DNA of 64,000 nt from JADJLQ01 sp034439915. GTDB taxonomy: Bacteria; Bacteroidota; Bacteroidia; Chitinophagales; Saprospiraceae. A program made the position numbers and the translations under genes. Location: positions 8,637-72,636 of the forward strand of contig JAWXBI010000131.1 in NCBI GenBank assembly GCA_034439915.1, read 5' to 3'. The notes under the pieces were generated by a model. The model saw only the letters and a program-made list of their open reading frames with translations, ran no database searches and was not told where the DNA came from. Of the stretch, positions 1-9,588 are shown piece after piece (the stretch's first letter is position 1; each line of letters starts with the position of its first letter).

Positions 1-2630
1 TATTGCTCATCAACCAGAAAGCTGAACTCGATGATATCGATCACCTGAGCAATAGAAGGGTACGCACCGTGGGCGAACAATTGTATGCCCAATTTGGTGT
101 AGGTTTGGCCAGGATGGCGAGGACTATCCGCGAACGGATGAACGTACGTGATAATGAAGTATTTACTCCGATCGACCTTATCAATGCCCGCACCCTGTCT
201 TCTGTCGTCTCTTCATTCTTTGGAACCAGCCAGTTATCTCAGTTTTTGGATCAGACGAATCCTTTGTCTGAAATCACCCACAAACGCAGGATTTCTGCAC
301 TTGGACCCGGTGGTCTTTCCAGGGAAAGAGCGGGTTTTGAGGTAAGGGACGTGCATTATTCGCATTATGGCCGCTTGTGTACCATTGAAACTCCGGAAGG
401 TCCAAACATCGGATTGATTTCTACGTTGTGTGTACATGCCAAGGTCAATAAAATGGGGTTCCTTGAAACACCTTATCGCAAAGTAAAAAACGGGGTGGTC
501 GAAACCAAAACACATGCGGAGTTTTTATCGGCCGAACTCGAAGACAATAAGAAAATAGCACAGGCCAATTCCACCATCGATGAGAAGGGCGCCTTTTTGA
601 GTGACCGGATCAAATGCCGTCAGCACGGTGATTTCCCGGTACTCACACCAGACGAAGTCGAATACATTGATATAGCCCCGAATCAAATTGTTGGGGTATC
701 TGCTTCATTGATTCCGTTTTTGGAAAACGATGATGCCAACCGGGCTTTGATGGGATCCAACATGCAACGTCAGGCAGTGCCTTTGATCAACCCACAATCT
801 CCTATTGTAGGTACCGGGTTGGAAGGCAAAGTAGCCGTAGATAGCCGCATGCTGATTAATGCAGAAGGAGATGGCACCGTTGAATACGTAGATGCCAATC
901 AGATTATCATCAAATATGACCGTTCAGAAGAAGATCAGTTGGTTTCTTTTGAAGATAATTTAAAGACCTATCAGCTCACCAAATTTCAGCGGACCAATCA
1001 GGCTACTTGTATCAACCTGAAACCTATTGTTAAAAAAGGGGATCGGGTTCATGCTGGAAGTATTCTCTGCGATGGTTATGCAACAGACAAAGGCGAATTA
1101 GCTTTGGGCCAAAACCTCAAAGTGGCCTTCATGCCCTGGAAAGGTTACAATTTTGAAGATGCTATTGTAATTTCTGAACGCGTGGTTCAACAGGATGTAT
1201 TTTCTTCCATTCACATTGAAAGTTTTGATCTGGATGTAAGGGAAACGAAATTAGGTGATGAAGAACTCACCAACGATATCCCGAATGTCAGTGAAGAAGC
1301 CACCAAAGACCTGGACGAAAACGGAATTATCCGTATCGGGGCCTGGGTGAATGAAGGCGATATCCTGATCGGAAAAATCACGCCCAAAGGAGAATCCGAT
1401 CCAACACCGGAAGAAAAATTGTTGAGGGCAATATTTGGAGACAAAGCAGGCGATGTCAAAGATGCTTCATTAAAAGCGCCACCATCTATTGAAGGGGTGG
1501 TGATTGACAAGCAACTCTTTGCAAAAGCCAAAAAAGATAAAATACAAAAAGGACAAGAAAAGGATGTACTGGATAAACTGGAACAAAAACATGAAGTTGC
1601 GGTCAACCAGCTTAAGACGATCCTGATCGATAAACTGATGCGGTTGCTCAAAGGAGAAGCTACAGAGGGAATCCGCACCATTTACGGGGAACAACTGGTG
1701 ACCAAAGGGTCTAAGTTTTCTCCAAATATGTTGAAGAAAGTGGATTTTGCTTCTGTGGATTATACGGGTTGGACAGCAGATAAAAAAATCAACCACACCA
1801 TTACCCGCCTCCTGCACAACTTCAGCATCAAATACAATGAAGAAGTAGGCCGTTACAAACGCGAAAAGTTTAACGTGAGCATAGGAGATGAATTACCGGC
1901 TGGTGTACAAAAACTGGCTAAAGTGTATATCGCTAAACGGCGTAAACTCAAAGTCGGGGACAAGATGGCCGGTAGACATGGAAACAAAGGGATCGTATCC
2001 CGTATCGTAAGGATGGAGGATATGCCTTTCCTGGAAGATGGAACCGCAGTGGATATTGTATTAAACCCGCTCGGAGTGCCTTCCCGTATGAACCTGGGCC
2101 AGATATTTGAAACCGTTCTGGGATGGGCCGGAGAAAAAATGGGGATCAAATTTGCTACCCCGATTTTTGACGGTGCCAGCCTCGGTGAGATCGAAGGGTA
2201 TATTGAAAAAGCCAATCTGCCCCAATATGGACAAACTTTCTTATACGACGGCGAAACCGGTGACCGTTTCCACCAGCAAGCTACTGTAGGTGTAATCTAC
2301 ATGCTTAAGTTATCCCACATGGTAGATGATAAAATGCATGCGCGTTCTATCGGTCCCTACAGTCTTATTACCCAACAACCATTGGGTGGTAAAGCTCAAT
2401 TCGGGGGACAACGGTTTGGTGAGATGGAAGTTTGGGCACTGGAAGCCTACGGAGCTGCACATATCCTTCAGGAGTTGCTTACGGTTAAGTCTGATGATAT
2501 TATCGGTCGGGCTAAAGCGTACGAAGCAATTGTCAAAGGAGAAAACCTTCCTGAACCCAATATTCCGGAATCTTTCAACGTATTGATCAACGAATTGCAG
2601 GGATTGGCTCTTGAAGTCAAATTTGAATAA
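1..2630 (+). CDS. rpoB: DNA-directed RNA polymerase subunit beta (5' truncated by the window edge)
   Basis: Catalytic beta subunit of RNA polymerase. About 875 C-terminal residues are visible; the gene begins before the window, so the first in-frame start codon is internal. The rifampicin-binding region is at about 216-302 and reads FFGTSQLSQFLDQTNPLSE followed by THKRRISALGPGGLSRERA. The residues equivalent to E. coli Q513, D516, H526 and S531 are unchanged. Downstream come IETPEGPNIGLI, the KxxxGDKMAGRHGNKG segment and the C-terminal MEVWALEAYGAAHILQE clamp. It ends in GLALEVKFE and is followed after 36 nt by rpoC, the universal rpoBC order. Family assignment is certain. Confidence 0.98.
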   Translation, partial: LLINQKAELDDIDHLSNRRVRTVGEQLYAQFGVGLARMARTIRERMNVRDNEVFTPIDLINARTLSSVVSSFFGTSQLSQFLDQTNPLSEITHKRRISALGPGGLSRERAGFEVRDVHYSHYGRLCTIETPEGPNIGLISTLCVHAKVNKMGFLETPYRKVKNGVVETKTHAEFLSAELEDNKKIAQANSTIDEKGAFLSDRIKCRQHGDFPVLTPDEVEYIDIAPNQIVGVSASLIPFLENDDANRALMGSNMQRQAVPLINPQSPIVGTGLEGKVAVDSRMLINAEGDGTVEYVDANQIIIKYDRSEEDQLVSFEDNLKTYQLTKFQRTNQATCINLKPIVKKGDRVHAGSILCDGYATDKGELALGQNLKVAFMPWKGYNFEDAIVISERVVQQDVFSSIHIESFDLDVRETKLGDEELTNDIPNVSEEATKDLDENGIIRIGAWVNEGDILIGKITPKGESDPTPEEKLLRAIFGDKAGDVKDASLKAPPSIEGVVIDKQLFAKAKKDKIQKGQEKDVLDKLEQKHEVAVNQLKTILIDKLMRLLKGEATEGIRTIYGEQLVTKGSKFSPNMLKKVDFASVDYTGWTADKKINHTITRLLHNFSIKYNEEVGRYKREKFNVSIGDELPAGVQKLAKVYIAKRRKLKVGDKMAGRHGNKGIVSRIVRMEDMPFLEDGTAVDIVLNPLGVPSRMNLGQIFETVLGWAGEKMGIKFATPIFDGASLGEIEGYIEKANLPQYGQTFLYDGETGDRFHQQATVGVIYMLKLSHMVDDKMHARSIGPYSLITQQPLGGKAQFGGQRFGEMEVWALEAYGAAHILQELLTVKSDDIIGRAKAYEAIVKGENLPEPNIPESFNVLINELQGLALEVKFE

Positions 2631-2666
2631 TCCGGTATTTTTTAATCATTCTTAAAAATTGGATTT

Positions 2667-5600
2667 ATGCCATTTAAAAAGAAAAGTTCTAAACATCCAA
2701 AATACTTCGATAGTATTACCATCAGCCTGTCTTCTCCGGATGATATCCTGGAAAGATCTTATGGTGAAATCCTCAAACCAGAAACCATCAATTACCGTTC
2801 GTATAAACCGGAACGCGATGGCCTTTTTTGCGAAAGGATTTTTGGCCCGGTAAAAGATTATGAATGTTATTGCGGTAAATATAAAAGGATCCGTTACAAA
2901 GGCATTGTTTGTGATCGTTGCGGAGTAGAAGTTACGGAGAAAAAAGTGCGCAGGGAAAGAATGGGACACATCAAATTGGTGGTTCCGGTAGTCCATATCT
3001 GGTTTTTTAAATCCCTGCCCAATAAAATCGGTTATCTCCTCGGCTTATCGTCCAAAAAACTGGAGTCCATTATTTATTATGAAAGGTATGTCGTAATACA
3101 GCCGGGTATCAAAGAAAAAGATGGTACCAGCCAGTTGGACTTGTTATTAGAAGAAGAATACCTGGATATCCTGGAAGCACTGCCAAAAGAGAATCAATTT
3201 TTAGATGATTCCCATCCGGATAAGTTTATTGCAAAAATGGGCGCCACGGCAGTTAAAGAATTGTTGGAAAGGGTCAATCTGGATGACGTATCCTTCGATT
3301 TGCGACACAAGTCAGCAACTGAAAGTTCTCAGCAAAGAAAATCTGAAGCATTAAAACGACTACGCGTAGTCGAAGCATTCCGTGATGGTCAAAGGGAACA
3401 GGTCAATAAACCGGAATGGACTATAATTCAATATTTGCCGGTAATACCTCCGGAACTCAGACCGCTGGTGCCCCTGGACGGAGGCCGGTTTGCAAGTTCG
3501 GACCTGAATGACCTCTATCGCAGAGTTATTATCCGCAACAACCGGTTAAAACGATTATTGGAGATTAAAGCACCCGAAGTCATCCTTAGAAACGAAAAAA
3601 GGATGCTTCAGGAAGCGGTAGACAGTTTATTTGACAACAGCCGGAAATCCAATGCCGTCAAAGCAGAAGGAGGACGTGCACTCAAGTCATTAAGCGATAT
3701 TCTTAAAGGGAAACAAGGACGATTCCGTCAGAACCTTTTGGGTAAACGGGTGGATTATTCCGGACGATCGGTGATCGTGGTTGGACCGACCCTCAGGCTG
3801 CATGAATGTGGCCTGCCTAAAAATATGGCTGCAGAATTGTTCAAACCGTTTATCATCCGAAAACTGATTGAGCGGGGAATAGTAAAAACAGTAAAATCCG
3901 CTAAAAAACTGGTGGATAGAAAAGACCCGGTGATCTGGGAGATTCTGGAAAATATACTCAAAGGACACCCGGTATTGCTCAATCGTGCTCCTACCTTGCA
4001 CCGATTGTCCATACAAGCATTCCAACCCAGGTTGGTGGAAGGTAAAGCGATCCAGTTACACCCCCTGGTGTGCGGAGCATTCAATGCCGACTTTGACGGT
4101 GACCAGATGGCCGTCCATATTCCATTGAGTCAGCCCTCTATCCTGGAGGCACAGCTATTGATGCTGTCTTCACATAATATGTTGAATCCTCAGGATGGTT
4201 CACCGATCAGTTTACCTTCTCAGGACATGGTCTTGGGATTGTATTACCTGACTAAAGAGAAAAAATCAACCGAAAAAGAAAAAGTAAGAGGGGAAGGAGC
4301 TAAGTTTTATTCCAAAGAAGAAGTGATTATTGCCTTTAATGAAGGCACTCTTGACCTGCATGCTATGATTAAAATGCGGGCGAAAGTGGAAGATGCCGAA
4401 GGCCGTATGCAATTTAAATTGATAGATACGACTGTTGGACGTGTATTGTTCAATCAGGCAGTTCCTGAAAAAGTACCTTTCATCAACGAACTCGCCACAA
4501 AAAAAGGACTTAAAAGGATCATCAGTGATGTGATTACCAGGACGGATTTTGCTGAAACAGCGGATTTCCTGGATGCTATCAAAGACATGGGATTCTTTTG
4601 GGCGTTCAAAGGGGGATTGTCCTTTAATCTGGGTGATTTATTGACGCCGTCTATTAAGGATGTTACCCTCAAACAAGCTCAGTCAGAAGTCGATGAAATC
4701 TGGGAGAATTACAATATGGGGTTGATCACCAACAATGAACGGTATAACCAGATCATTGACCGTTGGACATTTGCGGACAACCGGATTACCGATAGTCTGA
4801 TGAAAGAGTTCTCCAGTCACAAACAAGGATTCAATTCAGTATACATGATGCTGCATAGCGGCGCGAGGGGTTCCAAACAACAGATCAAACAGTTGTGTGG
4901 ACTCCGGGGATTAATGGCCAAACCCAGAAAATCAGGAGATACCGGTGCTGCGATCATCGAAAACCCGATTCTTTCCAACTTCCTGGATGGATTGTCAGTA
5001 TTGGAATACTTTATTTCTACCCACGGGGCTAGAAAAGGTCTTGCTGATACTGCTTTAAAAACAGCAGATGCCGGTTACCTGACCCGCAGGTTGGTGGATG
5101 TTTCTCAGGATGTCGTGATCAATGAAGTGGATTGTGGTACCCTCAGAGGAATCGAAACAGCTGCGTTAAAAGACAATGAAAAAATCATTGAATCATTAGC
5201 ATCAAGGATCCAGGGACGGTACAACCTGCATACTATTTACAACCCGGTAACCGAAGAAGTGATACTGGAGCCTGCTGAGTATATCGATGATAAAACAGCC
5301 GAAATCATTGAAGAGTCGGGTATTGAAGCCGTAGCGATTCGTTCCGTATTGACTTGTGAAGCCAGAAGAGGTGTTTGTACCAAGTGTTATGGTAAAAACC
5401 TGGCCAGTGGAAGGATTGCAGAAGCCGGTGATGCCGTCGGTATCATTGCCGCGCAGTCTATCGGTGAACCCGGTACGCAGCTTACCCTGAGAACTTTCCA
5501 CGTGGGTGGTATAGCTTCCATTTCCAAGACCGAAACGGAATTGGTGGCCAAATTTGATGGAGTGGTGGAATTTGATAATGTAACGTTTACTTCTGTAAAG

Positions 5601-6950
5601 GAAGAAGATCAAAAAACCAATATCATTCTATCCAGATCTGGTGAAATCAGGGTGGTAGATCCTAAAACCAAAAAACAACTGGGAGCAGCCCACGTTCCGT
5701 ATGGTGCTTCATTGAAAGTAAAAGACGGCCAATCGGTGAAGAAAGGAGATTTAATCTGCGAATGGGATCCGTTTAATGCGGTGATAGTATCTGAATTTGC
5801 AGGTATTGCTCAATTCAATGAGATCGAAGAAGGTATCACCTTCCGAATGGAAAGGGATGACCAGACAGGATATTCAGAGAAAGTAATTATCGATGCCAAA
5901 AACAAGAAAAAAGTACCTGTAATCAAAATAGTGGATAAAAACGGCGAAGATCTTAAACAATATACTTTACCGGTAGGTGCCTATATTTCCATCAGTGATG
6001 GAGATGCCGTCACCGCAGGTCAGAAAATTGTAAAGATTCCAAGGAAACTGGGTAAGATCCAGGATATCACCGGAGGTCTTCCCCGCGTTACCGAATTGTT
6101 CGAAGCCAGAAATCCTTCTAATCCTGCTACGGTCGCTGAAATCGATGGGATCGTGACATTTGGAAAGATCAAACGGGGTAACCGCGAGGTGATGATCGAA
6201 GATGAGAAAACAGGTCAAAAAAGTAAATACCTTATCGGACTCTCTAAACACTTACTCGTACAGGAAGGAGACTTTGTACGATCCGGTACGCCAATTACAG
6301 ATGGTACCATTGCAGCCAGGGATATCCTTCATATCAAAGGGCCCTATGCCGTTCAATCCCACCTGGTCAACGGGGTACAGGAAGTTTACCGCTCACAGGG
6401 TATAAACATCAATGACAAACATATTGAAGTCATCGTACGTCAGATGATGCGCAGGGTACAAATCGAAGATCCCGGCGACACACATTTTCTGGAGAGTGAA
6501 GCCGTTGATAAACATGAATTCAACGAACACAACGATTGGATATTTGACAAAAAATTTGTTACGGAAGCAGGAGACAGCACCAAACTGAAACCAGGTGCTT
6601 TGGTTACCATTCGCCAGATCCGCGAAGAAAACAGCTTGTTAAAACGAAATGACAAGAAGCTGGTAGAATATAGGGATGCCTTATCTGCTACTTCCAGTCC
6701 TTTACTGCTGGGTATTACTAAGAGCTCTCTGGGTACTGAAAGCTGGATCTCTGCAGCCTCCTTCCAGGAAACGACGAAAGTGCTTTCACAAGCTGCGATT
6801 GCCGCTTCCAAGGATATCCTCAATGGATTGAAAGAAAATGTTATTGTCGGTAAACGAATCCCGGCAGGTACCGGAATGAGGCATTTTGAGCGACTGATTG
6901 TCACCGCGGAAGACAGTCTTCTCGAACTCGATGCCGTAAGTCAGGATTAA
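2667..6950 (+). CDS. rpoC: DNA-directed RNA polymerase subunit beta'
   Basis: Largest subunit of RNA polymerase, 1427 residues, normal for Bacteroidota. The N-terminal zinc-binding site has Cys67, Cys69, Cys82 and Cys85 (CYCG...CDRCG). The active-site motif NADFDGDQMAVHIP starts at residue 473, with Asp475, Asp477 and Asp479 chelating the catalytic magnesium. The second zinc site uses an upstream Cys in DCGTLRG plus Cys897, Cys904 and Cys907. The trigger-loop region shows GEPGTQLTLRTFHVGG. The start ATG follows rpoB by 36 nt, so the two genes are one transcription unit. A strong hairpin terminator begins 25 nt after the stop. Confidence 0.98.
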   Translation: MPFKKKSSKHPKYFDSITISLSSPDDILERSYGEILKPETINYRSYKPERDGLFCERIFGPVKDYECYCGKYKRIRYKGIVCDRCGVEVTEKKVRRERMGHIKLVVPVVHIWFFKSLPNKIGYLLGLSSKKLESIIYYERYVVIQPGIKEKDGTSQLDLLLEEEYLDILEALPKENQFLDDSHPDKFIAKMGATAVKELLERVNLDDVSFDLRHKSATESSQQRKSEALKRLRVVEAFRDGQREQVNKPEWTIIQYLPVIPPELRPLVPLDGGRFASSDLNDLYRRVIIRNNRLKRLLEIKAPEVILRNEKRMLQEAVDSLFDNSRKSNAVKAEGGRALKSLSDILKGKQGRFRQNLLGKRVDYSGRSVIVVGPTLRLHECGLPKNMAAELFKPFIIRKLIERGIVKTVKSAKKLVDRKDPVIWEILENILKGHPVLLNRAPTLHRLSIQAFQPRLVEGKAIQLHPLVCGAFNADFDGDQMAVHIPLSQPSILEAQLLMLSSHNMLNPQDGSPISLPSQDMVLGLYYLTKEKKSTEKEKVRGEGAKFYSKEEVIIAFNEGTLDLHAMIKMRAKVEDAEGRMQFKLIDTTVGRVLFNQAVPEKVPFINELATKKGLKRIISDVITRTDFAETADFLDAIKDMGFFWAFKGGLSFNLGDLLTPSIKDVTLKQAQSEVDEIWENYNMGLITNNERYNQIIDRWTFADNRITDSLMKEFSSHKQGFNSVYMMLHSGARGSKQQIKQLCGLRGLMAKPRKSGDTGAAIIENPILSNFLDGLSVLEYFISTHGARKGLADTALKTADAGYLTRRLVDVSQDVVINEVDCGTLRGIETAALKDNEKIIESLASRIQGRYNLHTIYNPVTEEVILEPAEYIDDKTAEIIEESGIEAVAIRSVLTCEARRGVCTKCYGKNLASGRIAEAGDAVGIIAAQSIGEPGTQLTLRTFHVGGIASISKTETELVAKFDGVVEFDNVTFTSVKEEDQKTNIILSRSGEIRVVDPKTKKQLGAAHVPYGASLKVKDGQSVKKGDLICEWDPFNAVIVSEFAGIAQFNEIEEGITFRMERDDQTGYSEKVIIDAKNKKKVPVIKIVDKNGEDLKQYTLPVGAYISISDGDAVTAGQKIVKIPRKLGKIQDITGGLPRVTELFEARNPSNPATVAEIDGIVTFGKIKRGNREVMIEDEKTGQKSKYLIGLSKHLLVQEGDFVRSGTPITDGTIAARDILHIKGPYAVQSHLVNGVQEVYRSQGININDKHIEVIVRQMMRRVQIEDPGDTHFLESEAVDKHEFNEHNDWIFDKKFVTEAGDSTKLKPGALVTIRQIREENSLLKRNDKKLVEYRDALSATSSPLLLGITKSSLGTESWISAASFQETTKVLSQAAIAASKDILNGLKENVIVGKRIPAGTGMRHFERLIVTAEDSLLELDAVSQD

Positions 6951-6974
6951 TTACCATACTGTAATGATTATACA

Positions 6975-7005
6975 AAAGGGAGTTAGTGAATCTGACTCCC
7001 TTTTT
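6975..7005 (+). terminator. Bidirectional intrinsic terminator after rpoC
   Basis: A 12-bp stem (AAAGGGAGTTAG pairing with CTGACTCCCTTT, one G-U pair) with loop TGAAT is followed by a T run at 7001-7005. It ends rpoBC transcription. The complement also has a T run beyond the stem (A run at 6974-6977), so it can serve the convergent RNase H gene, whose stop codon overlaps the end of the element. Confidence 0.88.
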
Positions 7006-7624
7006 ATTTCCTGCCGAAATCAGCGGGATTTTCACCCCATCCTTCCGTGTCCCATTTAAGTAATTTATTGGCATAGGTGTTGTTGTCCAGCCAATCCAGG
7101 GCGCGATCTACCAGCGCAAATAAAACTACGTTCTTTCTGGATTTTACCAGGTTTGTTTTGATCCGTTTATTCCGCACCCAGCTCAATCCGGTAATGGAAT
7201 CGGAATAAACAGCAGTCTGTGGTCTGTTATGCTGTTTTAACCAGGCCAACGCGTGAACAATAGCGAGGAATTCTCCAATGTTTACCGTGCCTTCCTCAAA
7301 AGGGCCCTGGTGGAAGAGTTTTATTCCATGGTGGGGATCTACACCTTGATATTCCAGGATACCGGGATTGCCTTCACAAGCAGCATCTACTGCTATGGAA
7401 TCTTTAACTATCCGGGTCAGGTTTTTAGTTTTAGGTGCCCGGACCATTCGTTTGTAAAACATGGGTTTTTGCCGGTAAGCGTGGTTTGCTTCCTCCAGGC
7501 TGTCAAAAGACTTATATCTTGCATTGGGATAGTTTTTTACCTGGGCTTCGCATTTTTTCCAATCGTCAAATATGCCCGTGTTGTGGCCGTCCCAAACCAC
7601 ATAATATTTTTGTTTCTTCGCCAT
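7004..7624 (-). CDS. Ribonuclease HI with N-terminal hybrid-binding (viroplasmin-like) domain
   Basis: Cleaves the RNA strand of RNA-DNA hybrids. 206 residues in two parts. Residues 5-50 form the small hybrid-binding domain (YYVVWDGHNTGIFDDW...YKSF). Residues from about 73 form the RNase H fold, with predicted metal ligands Asp80 (AVDAACEGNPG), Glu118 (NIGEFLAIVHA), Asp142 (YSDSITGLSW) and Asp202 (ENPADFGRK, as in Bacillus halodurans RNase H). It is convergent with rpoC and divergent from tatD across 28 nt. On the minus strand TATATTTG at 7645-7638 is a perfect -7 box about 14 nt before the start, so the leader is very short. Confidence 0.93.
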   Translation of the reverse strand: MAKKQKYYVVWDGHNTGIFDDWKKCEAQVKNYPNARYKSFDSLEEANHAYRQKPMFYKRMVRAPKTKNLTRIVKDSIAVDAACEGNPGILEYQGVDPHHGIKLFHQGPFEEGTVNIGEFLAIVHALAWLKQHNRPQTAVYSDSITGLSWVRNKRIKTNLVKSRKNVVLFALVDRALDWLDNNTYANKLLKWDTEGWGENPADFGRK

Positions 7625-7637
7625 AGTGATCGAATAT

Positions 7638-7645
7638 CAAATATA
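7638..7645 (-). promoter_or_regulatory. -7 promoter box of the RNase H gene
   Basis: On the minus strand the sequence TATATTTG matches the Bacteroidota sigma-70 -7 consensus TAnnTTTG exactly. It lies 13 nt before the RNase H ATG. No TTG-type -33 element is visible at the usual spacing, which keeps confidence moderate. Confidence 0.5.
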
Positions 7646-7652
7646 AGTCAAG

Positions 7653-8468
7653 ATGTTTATTGATACCCACGCCCATCTGTATGCTTCAGAATTTGATGCT
7701 GATAGAATGGAGATGATTCACCGGGCTGAGGATGCCGGGGTAGGGCGGATTTATCTTCCTAATGTGGATGTCACGACGATAGATGCGTTGTCCACGGTTC
7801 ACCAAATGGCGCCGGCTTTGCTTTTTCCTCTGATGGGCTTGCATCCCTGCAGTGTAAAACCGGATTACATCGATCAACTGAAACGAATTGAATCTGCTTT
7901 GAGCAACGGAAATTATTATGGCATTGGGGAAATCGGGATCGATTTGTATTGGGATCCGGCGAGCCTGCCCGACCAAAAGGATGCATTTAAGATCCAGTGT
8001 CAGTGGGCTCATGATTTGAACTTGCCGGTTATTATTCATAGCCGGGATGCCGTAGAGGTGGTGATTGAGCTAATAGAAAAAATGCAGCAGCGACCTTTAA
8101 AAGGGGTTTTTCATTGTTTTGGCGGCAACCTGGACCAGGCACGCAGAATTGAAGCGCTTGGCGAATATTATTTTGGTCTTGGAGGGGTGATTACATTTAA
8201 AAACTCAGGACTTGGCGAGATGGTCTCCAGCCTCCCTTTGGAAAAGGTGGTGCTGGAAACTGACGCTCCTTACCTGGCACCAGCTCCGTTCCGGGGAAAA
8301 CGCAATGAATCCGCTTATCTTGTGCCCATAGCAAAAAAACTGGCTGCACTGCGAGGCGTATTGTTAGAAATAATTGAGGACCAAACTACTATAAATGCAT
8401 TAAATCTATATTCAAAAAATGGAGCCTCAAGGGCACACCACTCCGGTCAAAAAATGAATCCTCATTAG
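7653..8468 (+). CDS. TatD family metal-dependent hydrolase / DNase
   Basis: Two-metal TIM-barrel nuclease of the TatD/YcfH/YabD group, thought to act as a 3'-5' DNase in DNA repair or turnover. 271 residues. Metal ligands are His6 and His8 (DTHAHL), Glu93 (GEIGIDLYWD), His129 (IIHSRDA), His154 (VFHCFGG) and Asp204 (LETDAPYLAP). The C-terminus after LNLYSKNGAS is about 15 residues longer than I would expect and has no recognisable motif. Which TatD paralogue this is cannot be told from sequence alone. Confidence 0.92.
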   Translation: MFIDTHAHLYASEFDADRMEMIHRAEDAGVGRIYLPNVDVTTIDALSTVHQMAPALLFPLMGLHPCSVKPDYIDQLKRIESALSNGNYYGIGEIGIDLYWDPASLPDQKDAFKIQCQWAHDLNLPVIIHSRDAVEVVIELIEKMQQRPLKGVFHCFGGNLDQARRIEALGEYYFGLGGVITFKNSGLGEMVSSLPLEKVVLETDAPYLAPAPFRGKRNESAYLVPIAKKLAALRGVLLEIIEDQTTINALNLYSKNGASRAHHSGQKMNPH

Positions 8469-8493
8469 AAGGTGGAGGAATCCGGGAATTGGA

Positions 8494-8525
8494 TTTGGTT
8501 TAACGCGTTATTTTTATCAACTTTG
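8494..8525 (+). promoter_or_regulatory. Promoter of tRNA-Ser
   Basis: A TTTG at 8494-8497 (-33 element) is separated by 20 nt from CAACTTTG at 8518-8525 (-7 element, one mismatch to TAnnTTTG). The tRNA begins 23 nt beyond the box, leaving a short 5' leader for RNase P removal. Spacing and position fit the Bacteroidota promoter architecture well. Confidence 0.6.
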
Positions 8526-8548
8526 CCCCGGCTTAGTAGTCCTCATCC

Positions 8549-8636
8549 GGAAGGTTGCAAGAGTGGTTTAATTGGCACGCCTGGAAAGTGTGTGTACATC
8601 AAAAGTGTACCTAGGGTTCGAATCCCTAACCTTCCG
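8549..8636 (+). tRNA. tRNA-Ser (anticodon GGA)
   Basis: Class II tRNA of 88 nt. The acceptor stem GGAAGGT (8549-8555) pairs with ACCTTCC (8629-8635) and is followed by discriminator G. The anticodon stem is CACGC/GTGTG with loop CTGGAAA, giving anticodon GGA at 8583-8585, which reads UCC and UCU serine codons. The long variable arm (about 8593-8611) is typical of tRNA-Ser. The T arm is TAGGG-TTCGAAT-CCCTA. The 3' CCA is not encoded. Confidence 0.97.
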
Positions 8637-8795
8637 CTCTAAATTCCTGCTTTTTAGGTTTTTGGCAATAAATCAGGCCGTTTTTTGAATTGAATATTCC
8701 CTTAACTTTTTGGTAAAAGAAATATTTTATAAATGGTGGGACTTTAATAATATTTTATATTTTTAAGCCTTCAAAAAAATTAAAACATTAAACTT

Positions 8796-9539
8796 ATGCG
8801 AAAGATTGCTTTACTTTTTACTCTTGTTTTAGTTGCCTTTTTTGTTGGCAACCTGGAGTTACTGGCACAAGATCCGGCAGCTACGACCACCGTTGCAGCT
8901 CCTTCTACCGGGTTTCAGATGTTGAAAGAAAAATTTATTGAGGGTGGTTGGCAGTGGATGGCTCCTATCCTTTTTGTATTTGTATTAGGTCTTGCCTTTT
9001 GTATTGAAAGAGTTATTACCTTAAACGTAGCTACAGTCAATACCGATAAATTATTGTCTAAAATTGATGACCGGTTGCAATCCAATGATGTAGAAGGAGC
9101 AATCGAAGTTTGCAAAGCTACACCTGGACCAGCAGCTTCAACCTTATTAGAAGGACTCCGTCATGCCGACAAAGGACCGGATGCTGTTGAAAAAGCAATT
9201 TCAGCATATGGGGGCATGCAAATGAGTTTATTGGAAAGAGGGTTGGTATGGATTTCGCTTTTTATTGCTTTAGCACCGATGCTCGGGTTCTTAGGGACAG
9301 TGGTTGGGATGGTAAACGCATTTGACCGGATTGAAGCGGCAGGTGATATTTCTCCAACCATCGTAGCAGGGGGTATTAAAGTGGCCTTGTTGACCACCAT
9401 CTTTGGTTTGATCTCAGCAATTGTGTTGCAGATATTTTATAATTATATCGTTACCAAAATCGATACCATCACGCATAAAATGGAAGAAAGCAGCATAGGC
9501 TTATTGGATATATTGGCTAAAAACAAGTTTTTTAAATAG
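8796..9539 (+). CDS. MotA/TolQ/ExbB proton channel family protein (ExbB)
   Basis: Inner-membrane proton-channel subunit that, with ExbD, transmits proton-motive force to TonB. 247 residues. An N-terminal hydrophobic segment (residues 4-24, signal peptide or extra helix) is followed by a short linker. Helix 1 lies at about 53-75 (WQWMAPILFVFVLGLAFCIE), then a cytoplasmic domain, and two more helices at about 148-170 and 190-215 carry the conserved ...APMLGFLGTVVGM... motif. It opens a four-gene cassette (exbB, 4-TM protein, exbD, exbD) with small gaps. It is not GldL, because the gldK-N genes of the gliding/T9SS motor are not adjacent. Confidence 0.92.
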   Translation: MRKIALLFTLVLVAFFVGNLELLAQDPAATTTVAAPSTGFQMLKEKFIEGGWQWMAPILFVFVLGLAFCIERVITLNVATVNTDKLLSKIDDRLQSNDVEGAIEVCKATPGPAASTLLEGLRHADKGPDAVEKAISAYGGMQMSLLERGLVWISLFIALAPMLGFLGTVVGMVNAFDRIEAAGDISPTIVAGGIKVALLTTIFGLISAIVLQIFYNYIVTKIDTITHKMEESSIGLLDILAKNKFFK

Positions 9540-9588
9540 GGAGATTATCAGAAAATAATACCTGTATTAAAAAATTAAAAATCACAAA

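Noticed and set aside
1211..2215. Several minus-strand frames opposite rpoB
   Set aside because: Shadows of a strongly conserved gene on the sense strand.
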